NCBI GenBank assembly: GCA_946484175.1
Contig: CAMLSX010000008.1
Span: 1-64,000, forward strand
Source of the DNA: an uncultured Clostridia bacterium
Lineage (GTDB): Bacteria > Bacillota > Clostridia > Oscillospirales > Acutalibacteraceae
DNA: 64,000 nt
Direction of reading: 5' to 3'
Position 1 is the stretch's first letter, and every line of letters begins with the position of its first letter. Positions 8,807-18,130 of this stretch are shown here, one piece after another. The position numbers and the translations under genes were made by a program. Below the pieces are notes generated by a model, which searched no databases, was not told where the DNA came from, and saw nothing but the letters and a program-made list of their open reading frames with translations.

Positions 8807-10150
8807 GTGGAAAATCAATCGGAAATGTGGGATCGAAAACGACTATTGCGTCTGATTATTCCACTGGTTATCGAGCAGATTCTGGCTGTCACGATCGGTA
8901 TGGCAGATACCGTAATGGTTTCCAGTGCAGGCGAAGCAGCTGTTTCAGGTATTTCATTGGTGGATTCCATCAATATCCTGTTAATCAATATTTTTTCTGC
9001 TTTGGCCACTGGTGGTGCTGTTATTGGCGCCCAATATCTTGGAAAGCGCGAGCGGGACAGTGCCTGCGAAGCAGCAAAACAGCTGGTTCTTTCAGTCGCC
9101 GCCCTTTCTCTGGTCATTGCTGCCTTCGTACTGGTTGCGAAGGATTGGCTGCTGCAAATCATTTTTGGACAAGTTGAACAGGCTGTTATGGCAAATGCAC
9201 AAGTCTATTTCTTCCTTTCGGCCCTCTCTTATCCATTTTTAGCGGTTTATAACGCGGGTGCTGCTTTGTTTCGCGCTATGGGCAACTCCAAAATTTCCAT
9301 GTTGATTTCCGCATTGATGAATTTTATCAATATTGTCGGCAACGCCATTTTGATTTTCGGGTTCCATCTGGATGTGGCAGGCGCCGGTATTGCATCTTTG
9401 ATCTCTCGAATGGTCGGCTGCGTGTTGATTATGCTGCTGTTGATCCGCCCCGTACACGAAATTTATGTTAAATCTCTGCTGCCGCTGAAAATCGAGTGGA
9501 ATATGATTCGAAACATCATGCGAATTGGCATTCCAAATGGATTGGAAAACGGCATGTTCCAGATCGGCAAAATTCTGGTGCAGGGGCTGATTTCTTCATT
9601 TGGTACAGCTGCCATTGCCGCCAATGCGGTTGCAGGCAATATTGCTTCCCTCGAAATTATTCCCGGTTCTGCCCTTGGTATGGCAATGATTACGGTAGTC
9701 GGTCAGTGCGTGGGGGCACGTGATTATGACGGAGCCAAACGATATGTCAAAAAGCTGATGATTATTACTTATATTTTCATGGCTATTTTGAATATCCCGC
9801 TGCTTTTTGTCATTCCCCAGCTGGTGGGCTTTTACAATCTTTCCGGCGAAGCTTTGGCAATGGCAACCGAAATTTTGATTCTGCATGGTACCTGCGCGAT
9901 CTTTATCTGGCCTGCTTCTTTCGCACTCCCCAACGCACTGCGCGCTGCCAACGACGTAAAATTCACTATGATTGTTGCAGTTCTCTCCATGTGGATTTGC
10001 CGAATTGGTATGAGCTATCTGTTGGCACAATACTTCAACATGGGTGTCATGGGTGTCTGGATCGCCATGATTATTGACTGGTGCGTCAGAGCCGTATTTC
10101 TGGTTGGCCGGTATCTCAGCGGAAAATGGAAAACCAAGCAATACATATAA
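8807..10150 (+). CDS. MATE family efflux transporter
   Basis: A 447-residue polytopic protein with the MatE fold: PLVIEQILAVTIGMADTVMVSSAGEAAVSGISL at the N-terminus and the two-times-six helix pattern. Such proteins export cationic drugs or metabolites with sodium or proton antiport. GTG 8807 is the start, supported by AGAAGGTG at good spacing. It has its own promoter and is closed by a terminator, so it is a single-gene unit. A second, only distantly similar MATE gene follows. Substrate is not predictable. Confidence 0.92.
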   Translation: MENQSEMWDRKRLLRLIIPLVIEQILAVTIGMADTVMVSSAGEAAVSGISLVDSINILLINIFSALATGGAVIGAQYLGKRERDSACEAAKQLVLSVAALSLVIAAFVLVAKDWLLQIIFGQVEQAVMANAQVYFFLSALSYPFLAVYNAGAALFRAMGNSKISMLISALMNFINIVGNAILIFGFHLDVAGAGIASLISRMVGCVLIMLLLIRPVHEIYVKSLLPLKIEWNMIRNIMRIGIPNGLENGMFQIGKILVQGLISSFGTAAIAANAVAGNIASLEIIPGSALGMAMITVVGQCVGARDYDGAKRYVKKLMIITYIFMAILNIPLLFVIPQLVGFYNLSGEALAMATEILILHGTCAIFIWPASFALPNALRAANDVKFTMIVAVLSMWICRIGMSYLLAQYFNMGVMGVWIAMIIDWCVRAVFLVGRYLSGKWKTKQYI

Positions 10151-10161
10151 ATCCCAATTGC

Positions 10162-10193
10162 AACAGGGGCATCTTTCAGATGCCCCTGTTTTC
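10162..10193 (+). terminator. Intrinsic terminator after first MATE gene
   Basis: AACAGGGGCATCT and AGATGCCCCTGTT form a perfect 13-pair stem with a TTC loop, followed by TTTCT. Confidence 0.9.
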
Positions 10194-10314
10194 TGATTTA
10201 CTCTACAGTTCCATTACTGCATATAAATTGGATAATTAACTGGTTTTATAAATCTGATATTTATCTTTTTACAGCACTTTGTAAAATCCTGTCAGCTTAT
10301 CTGCTTTTCTCTCT

Positions 10315-10342
10315 TTGCAGACAGGAAAGTATGCATTATAAT
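10315..10342 (+). promoter_or_regulatory. Promoter for second MATE gene
   Basis: TTGCAG, 16 bases, perfect TATAAT. The leader includes a small GAGCC/GGCTC hairpin just before the ribosome site. Confidence 0.6.
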
Positions 10343-10416
10343 AAACATGTAAAACAATTAAACAGGAAAACTGAGCCTTATGGTTGGCTCTGGAAAAACA
10401 GGAGTGTGAATGAATT

Positions 10417-11775
10417 TTGGAAAAAAGAAGCGATTTAAAAATGGGTACTGCTCCCATGCTGCCATTGATTATTTCTATGGCGTTGCCTGCCATGTTCTCC
10501 ATGTTGGTGCAGGCTCTTTACAATGTAGTAGACAGCTATTTCGTAGCGCAGATCAGTGAGGACGCACTGACCGCAGTTTCTCTGGCCTATCCCATCCAGA
10601 TGCTGCTGATTGCTTTCGGTATGGGTACAGCGGTCGGTATCAACTCTCTGATTTCCCGCCGTCTTGGAGAAGGAAATCAGGAAGCAGCCGATAGCGCCGC
10701 CAGCCATGGCGTACTGCTGGGAATTCTGAACTGGGTCATTTTTGCTCTGTTTGGCCTGTTTTTTACCCGCAGTTTTTTTGAGGCTTATACCTCTGCTGAA
10801 AATATCATTTCCATGGGCAGTGATTATCTGAGCATTGTATGTATATATTCTTTCGGCCTCTTTATTGAAGCAAACTTTGAAAAAACTTTACAGGCAACCG
10901 GCAATATGATCTGGCCAATGATTTTTCAGCTGACAGGCGCTGTTACCAATATTATACTAGACCCTATTTTTATTTTCACGCTGGATATGGGCGTAGCTGG
11001 CGCTGCAATTGCAACGGTAATTGGACAAATTGCTGCTCTGGTATTTTCTTCAATCATATTGCTGACGAGAGAACACGCCGTTAAAATTCATTTTCGCAGT
11101 TTTCGCTTTGATTGGCAGACCGTAAAGCAAATTTATATTGTAGGTATTCCGGCCATTATCATGCAGGCAATCGGTTCTGTCATGACGCTGGCTATGAATG
11201 CGATTCTGGTTGCTTTTTCGAAAACAGCCGTTGCGGTATTCGGGATTTACTTTAAACTGCAATCTTTTGTCTTTATGCCGGTGTTCGGCCTGACCCAAGG
11301 CCTGATGCCAATTATGGGATATAATTATGGAGCACGCAACCGCAAGCGGATGATTTCCAGTCTGAAAATCGGCTGCGTTATCGGTTTGCTGATTATGGCG
11401 GCAGGTACCGTGTTGTTCTGGGCAATTCCCGACCAGCTGCTGCTGATTTTTGAAGCTTCTGATGAAATGCTGCGCATTGGCCGTCCAGCACTGCAATACA
11501 TCAGCCTGTGCTTTATGCCTGCTGCACTTGGTATCCTCTCTTCTACCCTGTTCCAAGCCATGGGACGCGGTTTCTACAGCCTGATTGTTTCCATCCTGCG
11601 TCAGCTGGTCGTATTGATTCCCGCAGCTTGGCTTCTCTCTCATATCAGCCTGACTGCTGTCTGGTTTGCATTCCCCATTGCCGAAGTATTTTCTTTGATT
11701 ACCAGTATCCTTCTCTTCCTGAATTTGTATCGCAAAATTATTCGAAATTTATCAGTAACTCCTATAGAGGCCTAA
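10417..11775 (+). CDS. MATE family efflux transporter (MepA-like)
   Basis: A 452-residue transporter with MATE signatures, including PAMFSMLVQALYNVVDSYFVAQ near the N-terminus and GMGTAVGINSLISRRLGEG, resembling the MepA/DinF branch. The tracked start is TTG 10417 with AGGAG twelve bases upstream; the next in-frame candidate is ATG 10441 (MGTAPML), so the start is moderately sure. The recQ-like gene starts four bases after its stop, so the two are very likely co-transcribed. Confidence 0.9.
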   Translation: MEKRSDLKMGTAPMLPLIISMALPAMFSMLVQALYNVVDSYFVAQISEDALTAVSLAYPIQMLLIAFGMGTAVGINSLISRRLGEGNQEAADSAASHGVLLGILNWVIFALFGLFFTRSFFEAYTSAENIISMGSDYLSIVCIYSFGLFIEANFEKTLQATGNMIWPMIFQLTGAVTNIILDPIFIFTLDMGVAGAAIATVIGQIAALVFSSIILLTREHAVKIHFRSFRFDWQTVKQIYIVGIPAIIMQAIGSVMTLAMNAILVAFSKTAVAVFGIYFKLQSFVFMPVFGLTQGLMPIMGYNYGARNRKRMISSLKIGCVIGLLIMAAGTVLFWAIPDQLLLIFEASDEMLRIGRPALQYISLCFMPAALGILSSTLFQAMGRGFYSLIVSILRQLVVLIPAAWLLSHISLTAVWFAFPIAEVFSLITSILLFLNLYRKIIRNLSVTPIEA

Positions 11776-11779
11776 AAGT

Positions 11780-13336
11780 ATGGATAAATTCAGCGTACTC
11801 AAACAGGTATTTGGATATGATTCCTTTCGTCCCGGTCAGGAAGTGCTGGTGGAAAGCCTTCTTTCTGGACGTGATGTACTGGGGGTAATGCCTACCGGTG
11901 CAGGAAAATCCATTTGTTTTCAGGTGCCCGGCATTTTATTGCCGGGCATTTCACTGGTGATTTCTCCACTGATTTCTCTGATGAAAGATCAGGTAAATTC
12001 ACTGGTACAAGCGGGAATTCGAGGTGCTTTTCTCAACAGCTCACTGACACCAGCACAATATCGAAAAGCACTGTATAACGCCCGGCAAGGGATGTATAAA
12101 ATCATCTATGTGGCACCCGAACGGCTGCTGACACATGATTTTCTTGAATTTGCATTATCTGTACCGATTTCTATGGTATGTGTGGATGAGGCGCACTGCG
12201 TTTCACAGTGGGGGCAGGACTTTCGTCCAGGATATCTGAAAATCCGTCGATTTTTGGAAATGCTGCCAAAGCGGCCTGTAGTCGGAGCTTTTACGGCAAC
12301 GGCGACCGATCAGGTACGCAAGGATATTTTGTCTCTGCTGAATCTGCAATCGCCCAAAATCATAGTTACAGGATTTAATCGGAAAAATCTGTATTTCGGT
12401 GTGCGCAAGCCTCGGGATAAATTCAGCGAACTTCTGCATATTCTGCACGAAGAGGGGGAGAAAAGCGGAATTGTTTACTGCGCTACCCGCAAACTCGTAG
12501 AAGAGGTATGTGAAAAATTACAGCTGAAAGGTTTTTCGGCTGCGCGTTATCATGCTGGCCTGACAGATGAAGAACGGCAGCGCAGCCAGGAAGATTTTCT
12601 GTATGACCGCAGGACGATTATGGTAGCGACCAACGCGTTCGGTATGGGGATTGATAAATCCAACGTCTCATTTGTGATTCATTACAATATGCCGAAAGAT
12701 TTGGAAAGTTATTACCAGGAAGCAGGCCGTGCAGGGCGTGACGGTTCTCCTGCCAGATGTATTTTGTTGTACAGCGGTGCGGACGTCCGTCTGAACCATT
12801 TTCTGATTGAGAAAGACAAAGAAAATGAAGAACTGGACGAAGAAACCGCACGTGAGGTACGTGAAAAAGAACTGGAACGTTTAAAACTGATGACCTTTTA
12901 TGCCACCAGCAAACGTTGTTTGCGCCAATACCAGCTGCGTTACTTTGGAGAGACCAATATCCCGTCTTACTGTGGGAATTGTTCGGTGTGCTTGGGTGAA
13001 ACCCTGCAGGATAGCTGGAAATCCGTGTCCGCTCCTGTTGCGATTTCCAAGCCTTTGCCGGCTCGCCGTCCCTCAACTACAGAAAATCTTCCAGTGGACG
13101 AATCCCTTTTTCAGCGTTTGCGTCAACTGCGCCTGGATTTGTCCAAAAGTGCAGGCATTCCGCCTTATGCGGTATTTACCGATGCTACTTTACGGGAGAT
13201 GTGTATCAACAAGCCGAAAACAGAACGGGACATGCTTTTAATTTCGGGCGTTGGAGAGCGCAAACTGCAACGTTATGGCCGTTTATTCTTGGAAGAGATA
13301 TCCAGATATCAAAAAGAAAAAATGGCAAAAAAGTAA
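11780..13336 (+). CDS. recQ: RecQ-type ATP-dependent DNA helicase, short form
   Basis: The 518-residue protein has the superfamily 2 helicase core: TGAGKS (about residues 39-44), DEAH, TATATD, and the RecQ zinc cysteines (CLRQYQLRYFG...YCGNCSVC, about 382-408). An HRDC domain at about 440-510 contains LLISGVGERKLQRYG. Between the zinc motif and HRDC there are only about 30 residues, too few for the winged-helix part of the RQC domain, so this is shorter than the roughly 600-residue standard RecQ. It unwinds DNA during recombination and repair. It follows the MATE gene at four bases. Confidence 0.9.
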   Translation: MDKFSVLKQVFGYDSFRPGQEVLVESLLSGRDVLGVMPTGAGKSICFQVPGILLPGISLVISPLISLMKDQVNSLVQAGIRGAFLNSSLTPAQYRKALYNARQGMYKIIYVAPERLLTHDFLEFALSVPISMVCVDEAHCVSQWGQDFRPGYLKIRRFLEMLPKRPVVGAFTATATDQVRKDILSLLNLQSPKIIVTGFNRKNLYFGVRKPRDKFSELLHILHEEGEKSGIVYCATRKLVEEVCEKLQLKGFSAARYHAGLTDEERQRSQEDFLYDRRTIMVATNAFGMGIDKSNVSFVIHYNMPKDLESYYQEAGRAGRDGSPARCILLYSGADVRLNHFLIEKDKENEELDEETAREVREKELERLKLMTFYATSKRCLRQYQLRYFGETNIPSYCGNCSVCLGETLQDSWKSVSAPVAISKPLPARRPSTTENLPVDESLFQRLRQLRLDLSKSAGIPPYAVFTDATLREMCINKPKTERDMLLISGVGERKLQRYGRLFLEEISRYQKEKMAKK

Positions 13337-13427
13337 CAAATCAATCTATAAAAGTTACGGACAGTATAAAAATTGTAACAAAACAAATACAATTTCACTC
13401 ATTTTCATTACAATCTTGTAAAAGCTG

Positions 13428-13456
13428 TTGTAATTCTCTTTTTACTGTGATACAGT
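13428..13456 (+). promoter_or_regulatory. Possible promoter for the small membrane gene
   Basis: TTGTAA, 17 bases, TACAGT, about 45 bases before the start codon. The -10 match is imperfect. Confidence 0.4.
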
Positions 13457-13503
13457 ATACCCACACCAAAAACCTGACAGACTTGTCAGAGAGGAGAATG
13501 AAC

Positions 13504-13683
13504 ATGCTGGAATTTCTGAAAATGACAATGAATCAAATCCCTTATCCCTTTATGCTGTTTACAGCAGTAGCCGCCGCAGGAATTGCAGCAGCGTTTATTC
13601 GGGAACATCTTTGCCGCAAGCAGGAACTGGCTGTAGCCCCCGTTAAGCAGCTTGCACCTTTGGATGAATTGTATAACGAATAA
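13504..13683 (+). CDS. Small single-pass membrane protein
   Basis: A 59-residue ORF with a GAGGAG site eight bases before ATG 13504; an ATG two codons earlier is too close to the site. One hydrophobic segment (PYPFMLFTAVAAAGIAAAFI) is followed by a basic stretch and an acidic end. It has its own likely promoter and a terminator, which supports a real gene. No family is recognised and no function can be given. Confidence 0.55.
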   Translation: MLEFLKMTMNQIPYPFMLFTAVAAAGIAAAFIREHLCRKQELAVAPVKQLAPLDELYNE

Positions 13684-13744
13684 TGTTATAATACCTCCTG
13701 CAAAATATATTTCTCCTGGAGACTTTGTTCTCCCCCTTCTCTCA

Positions 13745-13795
13745 AAAAACGCTTCCAACCGGATGTATCCTTCCGGCAGGAAGCGTTTTTATATT
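13745..13795. terminator. Bidirectional terminator
   Basis: AAAACGCTTCC and GGAAGCGTTTT arms with inner CCGGA/TCCGG pairing, a T run on both strands. It serves the small membrane gene on plus and the araC-type gene on minus. Confidence 0.85.
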
Positions 13796-13924
13796 TTTCT
13801 CACAGCTGTTTGAAAAGACAAAAAATATTTTTATCTCAATTTTTAATATAAAGAATTAAAAAATAAACAAATAACAAAATTTATGTTATAATAGTAACAA
13901 GAGTTTGACAGGTTTTCTGCACTT

Positions 13925-14812
13925 TTATATTATTTTGTGGGAAGACTCTTCCTGCTGGCGGTATGCTGTAGGGGTAGTGCCTACACTCTCTCGAAAAACG
14001 CCGATAAAATAGCTGAGAGAATTAAAGCCCGTATCAAGTGCAATATCCAGCACCTTTCGGTCTGTTTCCCGCAGCAATTCCATTGCTTTGGAAAGACGCA
14101 CCGTGTTGATATACTGTACCGGTGTTTTGGTGGTATATTGCTTGAACACCCGGCAAAAATGTCCCTGACTCATACTGCAAAGATCTGAAAGTTCCTTTAA
14201 TGTGATTGGCTTTGCGTAATTTTCTTGAATATAGGAAATGGCTCCTTTTACTCCGCTGACAGCTTCGTTTCTGCGTATAGTGGCCGGCATACGTTTGGCA
14301 TCTGCCAGCAAAAGAGCAAACAGGTGAAACATTTCTGACTTTAAAAGAAAAGGGAAAAGTTCAGGCTGTTTTTGAATCAAATGATACATTATGTCAAATG
14401 ATTGATGAATCTCTATGCCCTGCGTACAATCATCATGAATCATCCGCGGCAGAAGCAAGCCTCCATTCAGTACCGGTACAATATAGTCCAGCCGTACACA
14501 ATCACCATCTGAACCGCACAGGATATCTGGAGAGAAAACAATCGCGCGATAATCACAGATCTCCCCTTCCAGCGCAGCCGCCGCATGAAGTTCTTCGCTG
14601 TTAAAAAACAGAAGGTCTCCAGCGTGAGCTTCAAAAATCTCTTCGCCTGCCTGTACGCGCATAGTACCCTTCATAATTTTAAAAAGTTCCATTTCCTCGT
14701 GCCAGTGACATTCCAGCACATCGTAGCAATTCTGATTCAGCATTTCATAGCAGCCGATTGGCATAAGCAGCCCTCCATGCTGCCGGTTTTCGCGAAGATG
14801 TATGTTTTGCAA
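13925..14812 (-). CDS. AraC-family regulator with cupin domain
   Basis: A 295-residue regulator. The N-terminal half is a cupin sugar-sensing domain with the ECHWHEEMELFKIMKGTM pattern; the last 100 residues hold the two AraC helix-turn-helix units (ITLKELSDLCSMSQGHFCRVFKQYT and VLDIALDTGFNSLSYFIGVF). The start is TTG 14812 behind AGAGAGG. It is divergent from the alpha-xylosidase gene across 237 bases, so it most likely controls that gene in response to a xyloside-type sugar; this last step is inference. Confidence 0.88.
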   Translation of the reverse strand: MQNIHLRENRQHGGLLMPIGCYEMLNQNCYDVLECHWHEEMELFKIMKGTMRVQAGEEIFEAHAGDLLFFNSEELHAAAALEGEICDYRAIVFSPDILCGSDGDCVRLDYIVPVLNGGLLLPRMIHDDCTQGIEIHQSFDIMYHLIQKQPELFPFLLKSEMFHLFALLLADAKRMPATIRRNEAVSGVKGAISYIQENYAKPITLKELSDLCSMSQGHFCRVFKQYTTKTPVQYINTVRLSKAMELLRETDRKVLDIALDTGFNSLSYFIGVFRESVGTTPTAYRQQEESSHKII

Positions 14813-15049
14813 TTCGGTTCCTCTCTTTCTTTCTTAAGCGCTCAATATCAAAATTCTGCATACAGTCGGCAGTTTTCCGATAGATTCCAGCCGTCAAAAA
14901 TGTTATATTTTATTCCAATCATAAACCAAATTGCTCTTTCGCTGCAAGGGTTTCTGTCGCTTTTTACACAAAATTTAAAATTTCAGTTGTAATCAGCGCT
15001 TTCCGAACGAAAGAGTGGAATATCAAAATAAGAAAAGGAGTTGTAACAC

Positions 15050-17377
15050 ATGAAATTTACCAACGGTTTCTGGCTCAAGAAGCCCGGCGTCACCATCTAC
15101 GACGCGAAAGACGTTCGCGAAGTAGAAGTTACAGACAGCGAGGTTACTCTGTACGCTGCTCCCTTTATCGTAATGGACCGCGGCCAGACACTGGCCGGCC
15201 CTCTGCTGACTATGACTGTTTCTTCCCCGCTGCCGGATATTCTTCGTGTACAGACCTGGCATTTCATGGGCAGTGCCAAAAAAGAACCCGCATTTGAACT
15301 GAATGACCAGAAATGCAGGCTGGAAGTTGCAGATACTGAAACGGAAGTTGTTATCACCAGCGGCAAGCTGACCCTTACCATCTGCAAACGCCCCTTCAAC
15401 ATGAGCTGGACATACGAAGGCCGCCTGCTCACTTCTCTGGGTGACCGTCAGCTGGGCTATGTAACTGCCCCCGATGGAAATTATATGCGTGCACAGCTCG
15501 ATGTGGCCGTGGGTGAAAAGCTGTACGGCCTTGGTGAGCGTTTCACACCTTATGTCAAAAACGGACAGATTGTCGATATGTGGAATGAGGATGGCGGTAC
15601 CTCTTCTGAAATTTCTTACAAGAATATCCCGTTCTATATCACCAATCGTGAATACGGCGTTTTCGTCAACAGCAGCGATAAAGTTTCTTATGAGCTGTGC
15701 TCCGAAGCTGTTTCCCGTGCACAGTTCAGCGTTCCCGGCGAGAAGCTTGATTTCATGATCGTGGGCGGCTCTTCCATGAAGAACGTTCTGGAAAACTATA
15801 CCAGCCTGACCGGCAAACCCGCTCTGCCTCCGGCATGGACTTTCGGCCTGTGGCTGACTACTTCTTTCACCACTAGCTATGATGAGAACACCGTTAACAG
15901 CTTTGTGGATGGTATGATTGAGCGCAAAATCCCCCTACATGTATTCCATTTTGACTGCTTCTGGATGAAAGAATATGAATGGTGCAACTTCAAATGGGAT
16001 GAGGCCATGTTCAGCGACGTAGAGGGTATGCTCAAGCGTCTGAAGGCTAAGGGACTGAAAATCTGTGTATGGATTAACTCCTATATCGGCCAGAAATCCC
16101 CTCTGTTCAAGGAAGGTATGGAGCATGGCTATCTGCTCAAGCGCCCCAACGGCGATGTTTGGCAGTGGGATCTGTGGCAGCCCGGCATGGCTCTGGTAGA
16201 CTTCACCAATCCTGCCGCCTGCGAATGGTATTGCGGTTATCTGCGCCGTCTGCTGGATATGGGCGTTGACTGCTTCAAAACCGACTTCGGCGAGAGAATT
16301 CCTACTGATGTTGTCTACTATGATGGCAGCGACCCCGAGCTGATGCATAACTATTATACCTATCTGTATAACAAGACCGTGTTTGACCTGCTGGAAGAAT
16401 ACAAGGGTCACAATGAAGCTGTCCTGTTTGCACGTTCTGCAACCGTTGGCGGCCAAAAGTTCCCTGTACACTGGGGTGGCGATTGCAGCTCTAACTTCCC
16501 ATCTATGGCAGAATCTCTGCGCGGCGGTCTTTCTCTGACCCAGAGCGGCTTTGGCTTCTGGAGCCACGATATGAGTGGTTTTGAGAGCACTGCAACTCCG
16601 GCTGTCTACAAGCGTTGGACTGCATTTGGTCTGCTGTCTACCCACAGCCGTCTGCATGGCTCCCGTTCTTATCGTGTGCCGTGGCTGTTTGACGAAGAGG
16701 GCAGCACCGAGTGTGTGGATGTGTGCCGTTATTTCTCCGAATTCAAGTGCCGCCTGATGCCGTATCTGTTCAGCTCCGCAGTGAACACGCACAAGACTGG
16801 TATTCCCACCATGCGTGCAATGGTGCTGGAGTTCAACGACGACCATTCCTGCGATGACCTGGATCGTCAGTACATGCTGGGTGACAGCCTGCTGGTCGCT
16901 CCTATTTTCCGTGAAGACAGCTATGCTGACTACTATCTGCCAGCCGGCAAGTGGACCCATATGTTCAGCAACGAAGTGAAGGAAGGCGCACGCTGGTATT
17001 GCGAGCAGTACGATTATTTCAGCCTGCCGCTGTTTGTGCGTGAAAACTCCATTGTGGCACTGGGCGGCTGCGACCAGAAGCCGGATTACGACTATGGTAA
17101 GGATCTGAGCCTGCACCTGTTCGAGCTGGGCGAAGGCAAGACCGCTTCCACTGTGGTGTATGATTCCAAGGCTAACGAGATGCTGAAAGTTACTGCTGCC
17201 AAGAAGGATGGTAAAGTGACGATTTCCTTCTGCGGCAAAGCTGAAAATCTGAAGGTTGTTCTTCGCAACGTGAAGAATGTTTCTGACGTGACCGGTGCCT
17301 GCGTAGAAGAAAGCGATCTGGGCTGTGTACTGGCTGTCAACGCTGATCTGGGCGAAGTCAGCTACGTAGAAGCATAA
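15050..17377 (+). CDS. yicI: Alpha-xylosidase, GH31
   Basis: The 775-residue protein matches YicI-type alpha-xylosidases in length and motifs. The catalytic nucleophile is in KTDFGERIP (Asp412, close to Asp416 of E. coli YicI) and the acid/base in HWGGDCSS (Asp478, equivalent to Asp482). WINSYIGQKSPLF is also characteristic. There is no signal peptide, so it should remove alpha-linked xylose from imported oligosaccharides such as isoprimeverose units of xyloglucan. The site AAAAGGAG precedes ATG 15050. A divergent AraC gene is its likely regulator and a terminator follows, so it is a single-gene unit. Confidence 0.95.
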   Translation: MKFTNGFWLKKPGVTIYDAKDVREVEVTDSEVTLYAAPFIVMDRGQTLAGPLLTMTVSSPLPDILRVQTWHFMGSAKKEPAFELNDQKCRLEVADTETEVVITSGKLTLTICKRPFNMSWTYEGRLLTSLGDRQLGYVTAPDGNYMRAQLDVAVGEKLYGLGERFTPYVKNGQIVDMWNEDGGTSSEISYKNIPFYITNREYGVFVNSSDKVSYELCSEAVSRAQFSVPGEKLDFMIVGGSSMKNVLENYTSLTGKPALPPAWTFGLWLTTSFTTSYDENTVNSFVDGMIERKIPLHVFHFDCFWMKEYEWCNFKWDEAMFSDVEGMLKRLKAKGLKICVWINSYIGQKSPLFKEGMEHGYLLKRPNGDVWQWDLWQPGMALVDFTNPAACEWYCGYLRRLLDMGVDCFKTDFGERIPTDVVYYDGSDPELMHNYYTYLYNKTVFDLLEEYKGHNEAVLFARSATVGGQKFPVHWGGDCSSNFPSMAESLRGGLSLTQSGFGFWSHDMSGFESTATPAVYKRWTAFGLLSTHSRLHGSRSYRVPWLFDEEGSTECVDVCRYFSEFKCRLMPYLFSSAVNTHKTGIPTMRAMVLEFNDDHSCDDLDRQYMLGDSLLVAPIFREDSYADYYLPAGKWTHMFSNEVKEGARWYCEQYDYFSLPLFVRENSIVALGGCDQKPDYDYGKDLSLHLFELGEGKTASTVVYDSKANEMLKVTAAKKDGKVTISFCGKAENLKVVLRNVKNVSDVTGACVEESDLGCVLAVNADLGEVSYVEA

Positions 17378-17389
17378 AATAGCACAAAA

Positions 17390-17438
17390 TAAAAATCCCC
17401 GAGCTACCCGATAAAATTGGGAAAGCTCGGGGATTTCT
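17390..17438. terminator. Bidirectional terminator between convergent genes
   Basis: AAATCCCCGAGCT and AGCTCGGGGATTT form a 13-pair stem, with T-rich flanks on both strands. It closes both the alpha-xylosidase gene and the minus-strand lipoprotein gene. Confidence 0.85.
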
Positions 17439-17448
17439 GTTTTAGAAA

Positions 17449-18102
17449 TCAGGCTTCTGGATACGGAACCAGAGACTGTTCAATTTTCAAAAGGTCATCT
17501 CCGCTGACAGTATATCCACCATCCGTCTCCTGCAAAGTAATGGTCATCGTGTAGGGTTCTCCCATCGGGATCTTGTCGTCCAGCTTTCCGTCCAGAAAGT
17601 TGAGCAGATCATTGCAGTACTGACAGTCGATTTCACGCTGTGTCTGCCCATCAAACTCACCTTCGCTGACACGCTTGGAAAATTGCAGTACACGCGCTTC
17701 GATTTCTGCCTCATATTCAACAAACAGATTAACCGGTGTGATTTCGATTTCTGCCTGATACCCCTTTTCTGTTGATTCGATCTTACTCACCGAAAACGCA
17801 CTGTAGCCATATACCCGCCTGAAAAAAGCCATGGTGCGGTACAAAGTATCATCTGACTGGATAAATCCAAGGCGGGAAGCAAAATACAGGGATTCTGATT
17901 GCAGACGGTCAAGATAAACATCCTCTGCTTCTTCCTGCGCAATATCGACAGATTCCATATAGCTTTCATGTTCTCCCAAATAAACCGACGATATCATCGA
18001 CTCCAGATATTCTGCGGTATCCGATCCGGAAGATGTACATCCCGAAAGTAATACGGCCGCTACCATCAGCAGGGCAGCCAACCGGTGTTTCCACTTGTTC
18101 AC
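17449..18102 (-). CDS. Predicted lipoprotein, unknown function
   Basis: The gene starts at GTG 18102, eight bases after AAGGAG; the tracked ORF extends 66 codons too far into the ymdB region. The 217-residue product opens with a lipoprotein signal (KHRLAALLMVAAVLLSGC), with the lipobox LLSGC. The rest is an acidic extracytoplasmic domain with no recognised family; it contains a Cys pair in DCQYC. It follows ymdB by 28 bases and is probably in its operon. Confidence 0.75.
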   Translation of the reverse strand: MNKWKHRLAALLMVAAVLLSGCTSSGSDTAEYLESMISSVYLGEHESYMESVDIAQEEAEDVYLDRLQSESLYFASRLGFIQSDDTLYRTMAFFRRVYGYSAFSVSKIESTEKGYQAEIEITPVNLFVEYEAEIEARVLQFSKRVSEGEFDGQTQREIDCQYCNDLLNFLDGKLDDKIPMGEPYTMTITLQETDGGYTVSGDDLLKIEQSLVPYPEA

Positions 18103-18130
18103 AGCAGCAACTCCTTTTTCGTTTTTGGCT

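Noticed and set aside
10380-10410. Short GAGCC/GGCTC hairpin before the second MATE gene as a mini-ykkC-like riboswitch
   Set aside because: Only one small hairpin and no conserved ACGR-type loops; no riboswitch class can be supported.
14813-15049. Possible catabolite-repression (cre) site, TGTCGCTTTTTACA, before the alpha-xylosidase
   Set aside because: The central CG of the cre consensus is not in place, so the match is too weak to report as a feature.
15935-17116. 393-codon minus-strand ORF
   Set aside because: Antisense to the alpha-xylosidase, where the catalytic residues are in the expected places.
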